Positions 48,213 to 56,908 are shown, counted from the first letter of the stretch. The stretch is 64,000 bases of DNA from Gammaproteobacteria bacterium (GCA_021773795.1 JAJFJT010000012.1:124001-188000), one strand, 5' to 3'. Notes: a model not told the origin generated them from the letters alone. Made by a program: numbers and translations.

Positions 48213-48296
48213 CTAATTTGTAGCGACGAGTTGAAAGAGCATCCTATCCTTGCAGGTAGTTTGGACTGCCTGGGGCAATAAAGAGAAATGAGTATT

Positions 48297-48811
48297 GATC
48301 CTCCCCCGGGATACCGGACACTGAGTTAAGAATTATATAATGATTCAAAACGAGGTGACAGATGAGCAGACAACGAAGGAATCACGGACCAGAATTCAAG
48401 CGTGAAGCGGTGGCACTGGTGGTTGCGCGAGGCTACAGCTGTGCGGATGCAGGGCGCAGTTTGGGTGTCAATGGCTCTTTAATCGGGCGCTGGAAACGGG
48501 AATTGGAAAACCACGCCGTTGAGGCGTTTCCCGGTAAGGGTAAACGCACACCGGAGCAGCAGCGTATTTACGAACTGGAAACAGAGAATCGCCGGCTGCG
48601 GATGGAGAAAGAAATATTAAAAAAAGCCACGGTGCGTTCAATGGGTCAATGCAACACTCTGTATTCTGGCAAAGAAAGGCGGAGTGTAATTCATGGCGTT
48701 CTGGATGACTGCGGGAGGCAGAGCGACGCAGGATCCCACGCCGAAAATACGGCATCGCAGCCAGAACACTTTTGTCAAGAATTATTACACGTTCGAAGCA
48801 GGCTTAATTAA
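48297..48811 (+). mobile_element. IS3-family remnant, left copy (orfA fragment)
   Basis: The element starts at tgatcctcccccgggataccgg (48297 onward), a terminal repeat. orfA begins at ATG 48362: MSRQRRNHGPEFKREAVALV, an IS3 OrfA HTH start, then GRSLGVNGSLIGRWKRELEN and a coiled-coil (YELETENRRLRMEKEILKKA). After KKATV (about 48635) the frame loses similarity, and orfB (DDE) is absent. The first 135 bases are repeated inverted at 56909-57046. Confidence 0.85.
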
Positions 48812-49078
48812 CTGAAAAATGGCGAAAATCCTGGTGTACTAGCCGCAATCGGCGGGGAAATGCCGCCGATACTGTCAATAAACTTTACACTTACGTCTCA
48901 AAATGGACGGGGCATCGCTGCGGTTCTATTCATAACTAATTGTAAAAACTATAATTATTAATAAACCACAAGTTTGGTATTATTCAACAACGTCTAACCA
49001 GTCGCTACAGTGTGCAGCATCGCGCCGCAGCGGTCGTGCCTCATGGTGCGTTGCTGAAGTTTAACGGGAGTAAATTCG

Positions 49079-50014
49079 ATGATGTCAAAGGACGACGCGG
49101 ACCAGAAAACACGAAAACAGGACGACAGAGCCAAGCGATGGTTCAGTTACCTCATCAGCACCAGTGCGGCCGTGACCGCCGGCCAGGCCAACGCCACCAT
49201 TATGTACTTCGACCCGTTTCCCGATCTCGTCGCCAGCGATACTGACGTCGACGTGGAAAGCGGGGTGCAACAGATTAATGTCACGTTTCAACGCGATTAC
49301 CCCTTTGCCGTCGGCGGCGGGAGCCACGACAGCGGCATGCCCAACAAAAGCGACCCCGACTTTTCCCGCCCCGTCTTTTCATCCAACGCCTGGGTCAGCG
49401 GGGCGGCGCAGCCCGGGCCCGATGGACTGATCCTGAGGCCAAGGGACATGGGCGGGGACACCGCCTCAAAATCTGATCCCCAGGATCCGACCGGGAAAGC
49501 CGGCGACGCGCCGGGTTCCGTTATTGGGGGTGCCAACGTGCGGGCGGCGCTGGGGTTGAGTATGGGTGATCTGATCGGCCCTGCTCTCGATTGGACGGCG
49601 CGCGGGACCGACAAAGACGGGCAGGGTCAGCCCATGGGGGCCGGCAATAACCAATATCTCGGTTTTCAGTGGGCGGCAGGCGGCAAGGGTAGTGTTGGTC
49701 CTGCGGGCTTCAACTACGGCTGGCTGAACTATTCGTATACGGAGAACTTCCCTTCGTCCGATCCGCCAAAAGGGGGAGGGGGCAGCCCAAAAGGGGGCGG
49801 CTCCATCACCTCCGTCAGGGGGCTCAGCAGTGTAACGTTGCACGATTATGCATTTGAAACTGATTTGGACACGCCGATAAGCGCCGGCGCAGGACGACAG
49901 GTAAGTAGCGTAGCGGAACCCGGTACCCTGGCCCTCCTGAGTCTCGGCGCCTCGGGGATTGTGGCGCTGCGGCGACGGCGACTGGTTCGAGCAAAGGCCA
50001 ACCAGGCGGCCTGA
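49079..50014 (+). CDS. PEP-CTERM exported protein, unknown family
   Basis: 311 residues. The N-terminus is charged (MSKDDADQKTRKQDDRAKRW) followed by a hydrophobic segment (FSYLISTSAAVTAGQANA) that serves as signal peptide. The middle is Gly/Asp/Pro-rich with no known domain. The C-terminus is VAEPGTLALLSLGASGIVAL then RRRRLVRAK: the PEP-like motif (EPGT), a hydrophobic helix and a basic tail, the layout used by exosortase. Tyr-rich acidic stretch FNYGWLNYSYTENF near residue 220. First gene of the sulfotransferase cassette; GGGAG precedes the ATG. Confidence 0.85.
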   Translation: MMSKDDADQKTRKQDDRAKRWFSYLISTSAAVTAGQANATIMYFDPFPDLVASDTDVDVESGVQQINVTFQRDYPFAVGGGSHDSGMPNKSDPDFSRPVFSSNAWVSGAAQPGPDGLILRPRDMGGDTASKSDPQDPTGKAGDAPGSVIGGANVRAALGLSMGDLIGPALDWTARGTDKDGQGQPMGAGNNQYLGFQWAAGGKGSVGPAGFNYGWLNYSYTENFPSSDPPKGGGGSPKGGGSITSVRGLSSVTLHDYAFETDLDTPISAGAGRQVSSVAEPGTLALLSLGASGIVALRRRRLVRAKANQAA

Positions 50015-50084
50015 GCGGTCGCCGCACAGGCGCCCGCCCGAGGCGTTTCCATAGCGGTCATTGCCGGCAGGCTGTTGAAAAATC

Positions 50085-52781
50085 ATGGCGAAAGTAGTGC
50101 TCATTGGTTGGCCGGGCGCGGATTCGGCGCCGCTGAACGCATTGATCGATGCGGGCGAGATGCCGTGCCTGACGCAAATTGTCGACCAGGGCGCGATCGG
50201 ATCCCTCGCCGGAAACCGCCCCGTCGTCGCCCCGCTGGTGTGGAATTCAATCGCCACCGGTACGCGTGCGTACCAGCATAGAATACTGGGTCTGCACACC
50301 GTCGATGAACGCTCGGCCGAGGTTGCCCCGATCAGCGCCGCGACCCGTGGCGTACCTGCGATTTGGGAAATCCTGGCGATGTACGGCCTGCGCTGCGGTG
50401 TCGTTGGTTGGTGGGCGACGCACGGCAGCCGGCTGGCGGATTCCTGTGTCGTTTCCGAAGCGTTCGGCCACCCCGCGCTGGCCGCCACTGCGGAGCTGAC
50501 CGAGCGCTCGATCCACCCGGCCAGCTTACACAATGTGCTCGCGCCGCTATGGGTCCACCCCGAAGAAATGGACAAGGACGCAGTGTCGTTCTTTTTCCCG
50601 GATGATTTCGACTTATCTCGGGTACCCCGGCCCGTGCTGACGGCTGTCGCCGAGGCGCTGGCCTTTTCCGCCTCCCGACATGCCGCGTTCACGAAGCTGA
50701 TCAGTGACGAAACCTTGGATTTCGCCGCCGTCTGTTTGCCGCTGCTGGAGTCGTTCGCACCTGCTCTGGTGAGTTATGGCCCTGTCTTGAAACACAATAA
50801 GGAAGCGGGCGAACTGGTGCGCTACGCGCTGAACGCCGGATACAAACTGCTTGACCAATTCCTCCAGCGCACGCTGGAACTGTGTGGAAAGGATGTCACG
50901 GTGCTGCTGGTGTCGCCATACGGGGCGAAATTCGGCGCCCGGGAACGGGTGCCGCCGCATCTGCGTCCTAACGGGATCCTGATCGCCGCCGGCTCCACGA
51001 TCGAAAAAGACAGCATAATCCACGGCGCCAACGCGCTGGATATCGCGCCCACGTTGCTTCAGCTTTTTGACCTGCCTGTTGGGCACAAAATGGAAGGTCG
51101 CGTCCTGGCCGAGCTTTTTCGCGAACCGCGGACTACGACCATCGCGACGTCGTGGCCCGAGCAGTATCCTCTTACCGGCAACCAGGAATCAGGTCCCGAC
51201 GACCCGGTTTCTTTAGACACCATAGGTCGAACACTGGCGGCGCATTTTGCGCGACTTCAAGTCGTCGATTCCATGATTCCCATGCGTCCCGACGTACGCC
51301 GTGTACGAGAGCGAATGCGTTGGTATCTTGCGCTGAGTTTCCTGGATGGGCGAAACCCTTCCCGGGCGTTGCCGCTGCTGGAAGAACTCAGTCATGAAGA
51401 ACCGGAAAGTGATTTGTATGCCTTGCGTCTTGCCGGCTGTCAGCTCCAGCTGAACATGCTTCAGGAGGCGCGCGCGTCGGTCGATCTCGTGCTGGCGATG
51501 TCACCGGATTCTACCGCTGCGCGCATGCTTCTCGCCCGATTGGAGCAGCGCTCGGGTCACGCCGAACCCGCGCTCAGGCAACTTCAGGAGCTCGAGCGCA
51601 TGAATCCGGGCGGCGTTTTTCTGTACGACCAGATGGGCCTGGCCTATTTACGATTACGCCACTGGCCGCAGGCGATCGAGCAGTTCCGCAAAGCCCTGGA
51701 ACTGGAGCCGGACGACGCCGCGGCGTATCTGGGGGTTGCGCGCGGGTCGCTTGGCGCACGCTGCTACGAAGACGCGGCCGACGCCGCCCTGAGCAGCATC
51801 GGGATAAGCTATCAGCAACCGGTGGCGCACTATATCCTCGGCTTGGCTCTCGCGAGGCAGGAAAAGACGGAACAAGCGCTAAAAGCGTTTGAAGTAGCCG
51901 CGGTCTTAGCGCCCGAATCGCCCAGGGCGCATTACCAACTCTTACGATTCAAACGCTCGCTCGGCGCCAGCGAAGCCGAGCTTGCACCGCATCGCCGCGC
52001 AGTTGCGGGGATGACCCGTGGCAAACGAGAAATCCAGGCGCAGATCAGCGAGCAGGCCGAACGACGCGAAGAACAGCGCCGGGCGTTAACCGCGGCGCGC
52101 CGTCAGCGCGACGCCTCGGAGTGGGAGGAAGCAGTACTCGCCGGGTATCCGGACATGCCGCGCGACAGCACGCCAATGAACCTTACTGTGGTATCCGGGC
52201 TCCCGCGCTCCGGGTGCTCGCTCGTCGCGCAAATGCTTGCTGTGGGCGGCCATGAGCTGCACAGCGACAAGCCGGGCGACCCGACGGTCAGCGACTGGCT
52301 GGCGCTGCGGCAACTACCGCGCAAGCCCGATGTTCTGGACGAGGCACGGGGCAAAGCCGTCAAAATCTTGTCCCCGCTGCTGTCGGCCTTGCCTCAGGTA
52401 CATCATTACAAAATCCTGTTCGTGCACCGGCCGCTCGCGGAAATAGTCATGTCGCAGCAACAGGTTCTGCAACAGTGCGGACGGGATCTCGACATGACGT
52501 TTTCAGCGGCGGAAGGGGCTCGCTTATTGGCACGGCACCGCAGTGCTGTTCTTGGCTGGCTGCGCATCGCGCCGAATATCGACCTGCTGGAACTCGATTA
52601 CCCCAAATTGTGCGAGGAGCCCGCTGTATACATCGACCAGATTGTAGACTTCATCGGCCAGGATCGGCTGCCGTTTTTCCAGAACATGAGCGCCGTTGTC
52701 GACGATAGCCGACATCGTGTTCGTCTCGATAGCGATAGTATCCCGGACGAGCTGCGATTCAATCTGCTGTTTGCCACCTGA
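50085..52781 (+). CDS. Pseudo-alkaline-phosphatase / TPR / sulfotransferase-like fusion
   Basis: 898 residues in three parts. (1) About 1-355: alkaline phosphatase/phosphodiesterase fold (VVLIGWPGADSAPLNALIDA, VAPLVWNSIATGTRAY, VLLVSPYGAKFG, GANALDIAPTLLQLF). (2) About 400-620: TPR-like repeats (ALPLLEELSHEEPESDLYAL, FLYDQMGLAYLRLRHWPQAI, PDDAAAYLGVARGSLG). (3) About 705-898: a sulfotransferase-like domain with the 5'-phosphosulfate loop LPRSGCSLVAQML and the 3' segment FVHRPLAEIVMSQQQVL. In the first domain the expected metal and nucleophile residues are missing, so it is probably not a phosphatase. ATG 50085 lacks a strong ribosome site. Confidence 0.85.
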   Translation: MAKVVLIGWPGADSAPLNALIDAGEMPCLTQIVDQGAIGSLAGNRPVVAPLVWNSIATGTRAYQHRILGLHTVDERSAEVAPISAATRGVPAIWEILAMYGLRCGVVGWWATHGSRLADSCVVSEAFGHPALAATAELTERSIHPASLHNVLAPLWVHPEEMDKDAVSFFFPDDFDLSRVPRPVLTAVAEALAFSASRHAAFTKLISDETLDFAAVCLPLLESFAPALVSYGPVLKHNKEAGELVRYALNAGYKLLDQFLQRTLELCGKDVTVLLVSPYGAKFGARERVPPHLRPNGILIAAGSTIEKDSIIHGANALDIAPTLLQLFDLPVGHKMEGRVLAELFREPRTTTIATSWPEQYPLTGNQESGPDDPVSLDTIGRTLAAHFARLQVVDSMIPMRPDVRRVRERMRWYLALSFLDGRNPSRALPLLEELSHEEPESDLYALRLAGCQLQLNMLQEARASVDLVLAMSPDSTAARMLLARLEQRSGHAEPALRQLQELERMNPGGVFLYDQMGLAYLRLRHWPQAIEQFRKALELEPDDAAAYLGVARGSLGARCYEDAADAALSSIGISYQQPVAHYILGLALARQEKTEQALKAFEVAAVLAPESPRAHYQLLRFKRSLGASEAELAPHRRAVAGMTRGKREIQAQISEQAERREEQRRALTAARRQRDASEWEEAVLAGYPDMPRDSTPMNLTVVSGLPRSGCSLVAQMLAVGGHELHSDKPGDPTVSDWLALRQLPRKPDVLDEARGKAVKILSPLLSALPQVHHYKILFVHRPLAEIVMSQQQVLQQCGRDLDMTFSAAEGARLLARHRSAVLGWLRIAPNIDLLELDYPKLCEEPAVYIDQIVDFIGQDRLPFFQNMSAVVDDSRHRVRLDSDSIPDELRFNLLFAT

Positions 52782-52800
52782 ATCAAATGAGGACACGTGG

Positions 52801-53295
52801 ATGTTTTATGATCCCGGAATCGTAAGTGCGACGAAAGTACTGCAGGATAGCTATATCGCGATCCGGGAAGAGCTCGATACCTTACTTTCGACCCAGTTCG
52901 TGAAGTGGCCTGAACATTCACTCTACACCGGGGATTGGACCGTGTTCGGATTCTACGGATTCGGCCGCAGGTTGCATGAGAACTGCCAACTGTGTCCGCG
53001 GACTGCCGCCATCGTCGATAGCATTCCTGATAAGAATATGGCCGGTTTTTCCAAACTCGCGGCAGGGACGCGTATAGGATCGCATTGTGGGCGCCCGAAG
53101 TCGCAGCTACGTTGCCATCTCGCGCTGAAAATTCCTGCCGGCGATGTTGGTCTGCGCGTCGGCCCGGAAGTTCGCCGGTGGACGGAAGGCGAATGCCTGC
53201 TTTTCGACGACACCAAGGAGCACGAGGCATGGAATCTCGCCGAAGAGGATCGCATCGTGCTGCTGGTCGACGTGCAGAAGCCGGTCGCCGCATAA
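52801..53295 (+). CDS. Aspartyl/asparaginyl beta-hydroxylase-like protein
   Basis: 165 residues from ATG 52801 (GAGGA upstream), 20 bases after the fusion gene. The family core is present: SKLAAGTRIGSHCGRPKS, LRCHLALKIPAGDVGLRV, and GECLLFDDTKEHEAWN. His in SHCG and His in KEHEAWN match the two Fe(II)-binding histidines and the Arg in LRCHL/VRRW the 2-oxoglutarate side. These enzymes hydroxylate Asp or Asn in peptides or act on other substrates. Here it lacks any membrane anchor, so it is cytoplasmic. Confidence 0.83.
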   Translation: MFYDPGIVSATKVLQDSYIAIREELDTLLSTQFVKWPEHSLYTGDWTVFGFYGFGRRLHENCQLCPRTAAIVDSIPDKNMAGFSKLAAGTRIGSHCGRPKSQLRCHLALKIPAGDVGLRVGPEVRRWTEGECLLFDDTKEHEAWNLAEEDRIVLLVDVQKPVAA

Positions 53296-53410
53296 CCGAT
53301 AAATGATATGTCATCGTCACGCTAATGGTTGCTCGTAATTGGGCGGACTTTGATCGCACCGATCATCGATCTCGCAGATCTCGGGCGTACCAATTAGCAG
53401 AGAATCCAGC

Positions 53411-54370
53411 ATGGCATCGCGCAGTCATCAGCGAGAACTTTCGGTGACGGATACAGCGATCGATTTTCGGCCGGCCTGGCCCGACGAATATGCCCGCGTG
53501 AGTCGATTGTTTGCCCGGCCGATCCCCCATGCTCAGGGCATTCGAGCGCTGGTAGCGGTGCGCACCGAACCGCGTGAGCAAATCCTTTCCGCCGCGGTTC
53601 TGCTCCCGTACAAGCAGCCGGATTTCGACACGAGCCTCGGGGTACAGGGACGCCTGAGGTGGGCGTCACATGCCACTTACCGAGATTCCGAAGTAGAGCT
53701 TGGATTGCTTCGTTATACCTGTAAGGAGGCCGAACGCCGGGGGTTGGCAAAGCTGGTAACCGATTCATTTTTCAGCGAAGGCGACGCGGCCATCGATAAT
53801 CTTCGCGCGCTCGGATTCAATAGGTCCGAGACGATCGAGGAATACGAGGCTGACTTTGATGTCGTCTGGAGCCGGTGCTCGCGAATTTGTGAAAGGCTAC
53901 GGCTGAAAGGATCGATTCCGGCGGACGCACGGATCACTGGCGTGGAACATTCTATTGTAGGCGATGTCCGCCGGCGACTACATATGGAACGAATCATGGA
54001 TACGTTCGATTTCGACTCCAGGTTAATGCCGGGGCACCCACAACCCGCCGACCTTGAAAGGAGTACGGCCATACTTCTCGATAACCGTCTGGTTGGCGCC
54101 ATGGTCGTCGCGCCGTTGACAGGCGAAGGCGGCTATCTCGTGATTGGACGTTGGGTCGCGCCCGAATTTCGTCGCGGCTGGTTGAACGCCGTCCTCATCC
54201 ACAATTCGGTGCGCCAGGGTGTTGAGATGAACCTATCTTTCGTACGTTTTGTGGCGAATTCTCGCTTTCACTCTGAGACCAGAGCGCTCGCCCGAAGGTT
54301 GGGCGGGCGCAGCGCCAATATACGTCATCGGTATACGCTGGAGAGCGCGGCGACGCCAACTGATCCTTAA
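53411..54370 (+). CDS. Tandem GNAT-like protein
   Basis: 319 residues. Two parts resemble acetyltransferase folds: about 20-150 (YTCKEAERRGLAKLVTDSFF, NLRALGFNRSETIEEYEADF) and about 205-305 (TAILLDNRLVGAMVVAPLTG, VIGRWVAPEFRRGWLNAVLI, SRFHSETRALARRLGGR). The second keeps a VAPEFRRGWLNAVLIH segment similar to the acetyl-CoA binding V-x-x-x-x-R-x-x-G. The acyl acceptor is unknown. It ends tail to tail with the sulfotransferase on the other strand, overlap 4 bases. Confidence 0.6.
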   Translation: MASRSHQRELSVTDTAIDFRPAWPDEYARVSRLFARPIPHAQGIRALVAVRTEPREQILSAAVLLPYKQPDFDTSLGVQGRLRWASHATYRDSEVELGLLRYTCKEAERRGLAKLVTDSFFSEGDAAIDNLRALGFNRSETIEEYEADFDVVWSRCSRICERLRLKGSIPADARITGVEHSIVGDVRRRLHMERIMDTFDFDSRLMPGHPQPADLERSTAILLDNRLVGAMVVAPLTGEGGYLVIGRWVAPEFRRGWLNAVLIHNSVRQGVEMNLSFVRFVANSRFHSETRALARRLGGRSANIRHRYTLESAATPTDP

Positions 54371-55218
54371 TCCGAAACTCGCAGTTGTTCGACATTCCAG
54401 CCGACCGCTTGTGAACGTGATATCGGATAACCGAGCGCCTTGATAGCGGCACCCGCGATCTGTGCGACCGCACGAACTTGCGAGTCGTCGAAATATTCCA
54501 TCCAATTTCCCCAACCGCCACGAAAAACGTGATCTGGTTGCCGCGCGCGCGTCCGGTCGAGTTGATGGTCCGCCGCAATCCGTTCGATTTGTGCGTCTGC
54601 AAGTCCGAGCTTGAGGTAGCGCACGAGCCGCGCAAGCTCACCGACGGTATCGGCTACCAGACGTTCGTAAAAAATGACGTGGGGTCGCGCATCGGCGTGG
54701 CCCTTGATCAAATGGCCGACTGTGTGTTCCAGCCATGCTTGCACAATGCCCGCGAATCTATGTTTGAGAAATTCGTCCGGTCCGGAAAAGGGAGCAGGGG
54801 CGTGCAGAAGATTAAAGGGCGTAAACATGAACCGAGAGAAGGAAACGGCAACATCTCTCGGATCGCGCAGAATCAGGATGCGATGCGAGAACGCCCTGTA
54901 CTGGTCGGCACAAGAAGGGTGCCATGGAGAATGGCATAGCACCAAGTTCGTTCTTGAAGCATATTCTGCCAGATCTTCGACGGGCCATCGGAATACTTCG
55001 CCAATCTTGAAAAAGGATCCGGCAGGATCGATCGTTATGTCATCGGCGTTGTTTTGGCCGCGAATTCCAAACTGCTCGCGGTCGAGCGCTTCCGCTACTG
55101 GATTGCCATCTATCGCCTGATGACACTCGCCAGTCGCCACTTCGACGGCTGACCGTATCAGGTAGTTCAACCATACATTTCCGCTTTTCGGATAACCGAG
55201 GGACAGGACGCTTACCAT
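54367..55218 (-). CDS. Sulfotransferase (PF00685-type)
   Basis: 283 residues. PAPS-binding loop LGYPKSGNVWLNYLIRSAVE at the N-terminus (Lys and Ser in PKSGN contact the phosphosulfate), 3'-phosphate segment HRILILRDPRDVAVSFSR (about 117), and the C-terminal GGWGNWMEYF motif (like RKGxxGDW). A catalytic base His is likely within FKIGEVFRWP...LCHSPW. Sulfates a hydroxyl or amino group on carbohydrate, lipid or peptide. Its start is only 22 bases from the start of the divergent 100-residue gene. Confidence 0.9.
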   Translation of the reverse strand: MVSVLSLGYPKSGNVWLNYLIRSAVEVATGECHQAIDGNPVAEALDREQFGIRGQNNADDITIDPAGSFFKIGEVFRWPVEDLAEYASRTNLVLCHSPWHPSCADQYRAFSHRILILRDPRDVAVSFSRFMFTPFNLLHAPAPFSGPDEFLKHRFAGIVQAWLEHTVGHLIKGHADARPHVIFYERLVADTVGELARLVRYLKLGLADAQIERIAADHQLDRTRARQPDHVFRGGWGNWMEYFDDSQVRAVAQIAGAAIKALGYPISRSQAVGWNVEQLRVSD

Positions 55219-55240
55219 TGCACGGACACAAGCTTAGACG

Positions 55241-55543
55241 ATGCAAATACCGGTGCCGCACTATTACAGTGATACGCGGAACTCGTTTCAAACATTCGAA
55301 GGTGTCACAAAATTCTCCCCGACCCTGTTTTTACGACCAGGCCTGGACAAACCGCAAGGTGCGCATCCATCGGCGCGTAAGTATTCATTACCCGGCCATT
55401 TATGCTGCGACCCGTTCCAGCCAAAGCATGTTCCATGGTCGCAAAGACACGTGTGGCATTACGATCTGGAGTATCCTTGGAACGATACGGAATTTTCAGC
55501 GAACCGGGACCTGATGCGTAATTATAATGGATTGCCAGTGTGA
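55241..55543 (+). CDS. Tyr/Trp/His-rich small protein coupled to sulfotransferase 2
   Basis: 100 residues, no known domain. Contains VPHYYSDTRNSF, PSARKYSLPGHLCCDPFQPK and WHYDLEYPWNDTEFSANRDL. Tyrosines next to acids (HYDLEYPWNDTE) resemble tyrosine sulfation sites. Its TGA overlaps the GTG of the next gene (gtga), strong support that it is real and translated. It could be a substrate or an accessory subunit. No signal peptide seen. Confidence 0.55.
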   Translation: MQIPVPHYYSDTRNSFQTFEGVTKFSPTLFLRPGLDKPQGAHPSARKYSLPGHLCCDPFQPKHVPWSQRHVWHYDLEYPWNDTEFSANRDLMRNYNGLPV

Positions 55544-56439
55544 CGACTGACTGCCAATGCCCCGAACCGCATATTCTGTACGCTGGAATGATAAATAGCG
55601 GCAACCGGTTATTACACGAGCTGCTCAACGACTATTTACCGTTACTGGGAGTTTCCGCCGCGCAGTTCATCGCGAACCATCCTGTTGCTCAGATCCTCGT
55701 TCGCGAAGATCTTGGCGTTCCGGATATATCGACGATCGATTGTATCGACATCCAACCCCTTCGATGCTATTTCAGTATCCTCGATGTATTCCGCTGGCCA
55801 ATCGAAGATCTCGAAACATACGTAGCGAGGTCTACCCATGTGGCGACTCATTCACCCTGGAACACTTTTTCCGCAGAAGTGTTCGATAAGTTCACGCATC
55901 GCATTTACATCATACGCGATCCTCGTGATGCGGCGCTTCGTACGGCCCGAATTGCGTGCACGCCCGCCTTCAGGAAACATCGTCCACAACCATTCGATAC
56001 CGTCGGCGAATATATTGATTACCACCTCGCCTCGTTGGTTCGTTTATGGTTAAGGCATGTGATTGACCATGTCCGAAATGCCAGTGCTTCTCGAATACAT
56101 TTCGTTTTTTACGAGCACATGATCGACGACGAGCGACAGTTCATGGAGCACTTACGGGAGTATCTCGGTTTTACGGTGGACAAAGCCGGTATCGAACGGC
56201 GCCCAGCTGCGGCCGACCTCGGCCCGGCAAAGGGGGGCGCCACACGTAACGTATTCGAAGGCGGTTGGGGAGAGTGGCGAGAAATGCTCACCAACTACCA
56301 AATCAAAAACGTCGCGAATATCGCGGGTGACGTATTGGGAGCCCTCGGCTACCCGCCAACCGTGGAGGAAGCTCTGGACTGGGACAGCAGTTCTTTGAAC
56401 ACCGAGTTCCTGACCGGATATCTCCAACCGATCGCATAG
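55540..56439 (+). CDS. Second sulfotransferase-like protein, degenerate PAPS loop
   Basis: 299 residues, clearly related in layout to the gene at 54367-55218: FSILDVFRWPIEDLETYVAR, HSPWNTFS, RIYIIRDPRDAALRTAR and GGWGEWREMLTNYQIKN are shared. The N-terminal loop is LYAGMINSGNRLLHELL, where the usual PKSGN is INSGN, so the PAPS lysine is replaced by Asn. It may be weaker, inactive, or a binding partner. Start GTG overlaps the 100-residue gene by 4 bases. Confidence 0.82.
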   Translation: MTTDCQCPEPHILYAGMINSGNRLLHELLNDYLPLLGVSAAQFIANHPVAQILVREDLGVPDISTIDCIDIQPLRCYFSILDVFRWPIEDLETYVARSTHVATHSPWNTFSAEVFDKFTHRIYIIRDPRDAALRTARIACTPAFRKHRPQPFDTVGEYIDYHLASLVRLWLRHVIDHVRNASASRIHFVFYEHMIDDERQFMEHLREYLGFTVDKAGIERRPAAADLGPAKGGATRNVFEGGWGEWREMLTNYQIKNVANIAGDVLGALGYPPTVEEALDWDSSSLNTEFLTGYLQPIA

Positions 56440-56631
56440 TACGCCGGCGGCGACGGTATAAGTCCACGCAGAATAAACGCTTTTTCGTCACCAGCCATCG
56501 GATCAGTGACGGTCGAGGAAGGGCCATACGCCCGGGCGCCAAACCGAAAGTTTTTGCGGTTCTTCGCATTCGATCCAGCCATCTTCGCTTGCCCGTCCCC
56601 TAATTGCGCAGTTCCCCAGGCTCTGCCCCAT

Positions 56632-56790
56632 TCATTGCCAGTGGCAGTCGATCAGTTGCGCGCCAATCTCGCCGGTGTTTTCGATCGTGATGGTATAAGC
56701 GAACATATAACGTTCGGCTTCCCGGTTGGACTGTGCCCCGACGTCGGTCGTGGTGTTTGTGACGTGGATGGCGTACCTGGAGTTATTCAT
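56632..56790 (-). pseudogene. apaG: Truncated apaG (ApaG/DUF525 domain, N-terminal half)
   Basis: From ATG 56790 the frame reads NSRYAIHVTNTTTDVGAQSN, ERYMFAYTITIENTGEIGAQ, LIDCHWQ and stops. This is the N-terminal half of ApaG (the AQSxxxxxRYxFAYTITIxN motif is clear), but it ends where the domain would continue with the I-I-T-D-A-N-G strand. So it is a broken gene left at the island edge; upstream it fuses in frame with IS3 orfA remnant DNA. Confidence 0.78.
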
Positions 56791-56908
56791 CGGGATGCTT
56801 TGATCTTCAACGTCTGGCGGATACGCGATCCGCTTGTGTACGTCCGGCGCCGAGGGGACGGTCCAGTGTACGCAGGCTGATAGCCTCGCCAATGTGTACC
56901 TCACCGAT

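Noticed and set aside
48812-49078. Possible promoter/regulatory region before the PEP-CTERM gene
   Set aside because: AT-rich but no clear box pair or palindrome; left as unexplained.
49466-50692. 408-residue minus-strand frame over the PEP-CTERM and fusion genes
   Set aside because: Low-complexity Ala/Arg/Ser composition and no motif; plus-strand genes here have clear domains.
56440-56631. Possible small genes after the second sulfotransferase
   Set aside because: Short minus-strand frames (such as one with NRKNFRFGARAYG) have no ribosome site and no family; treated as non-coding junction DNA.
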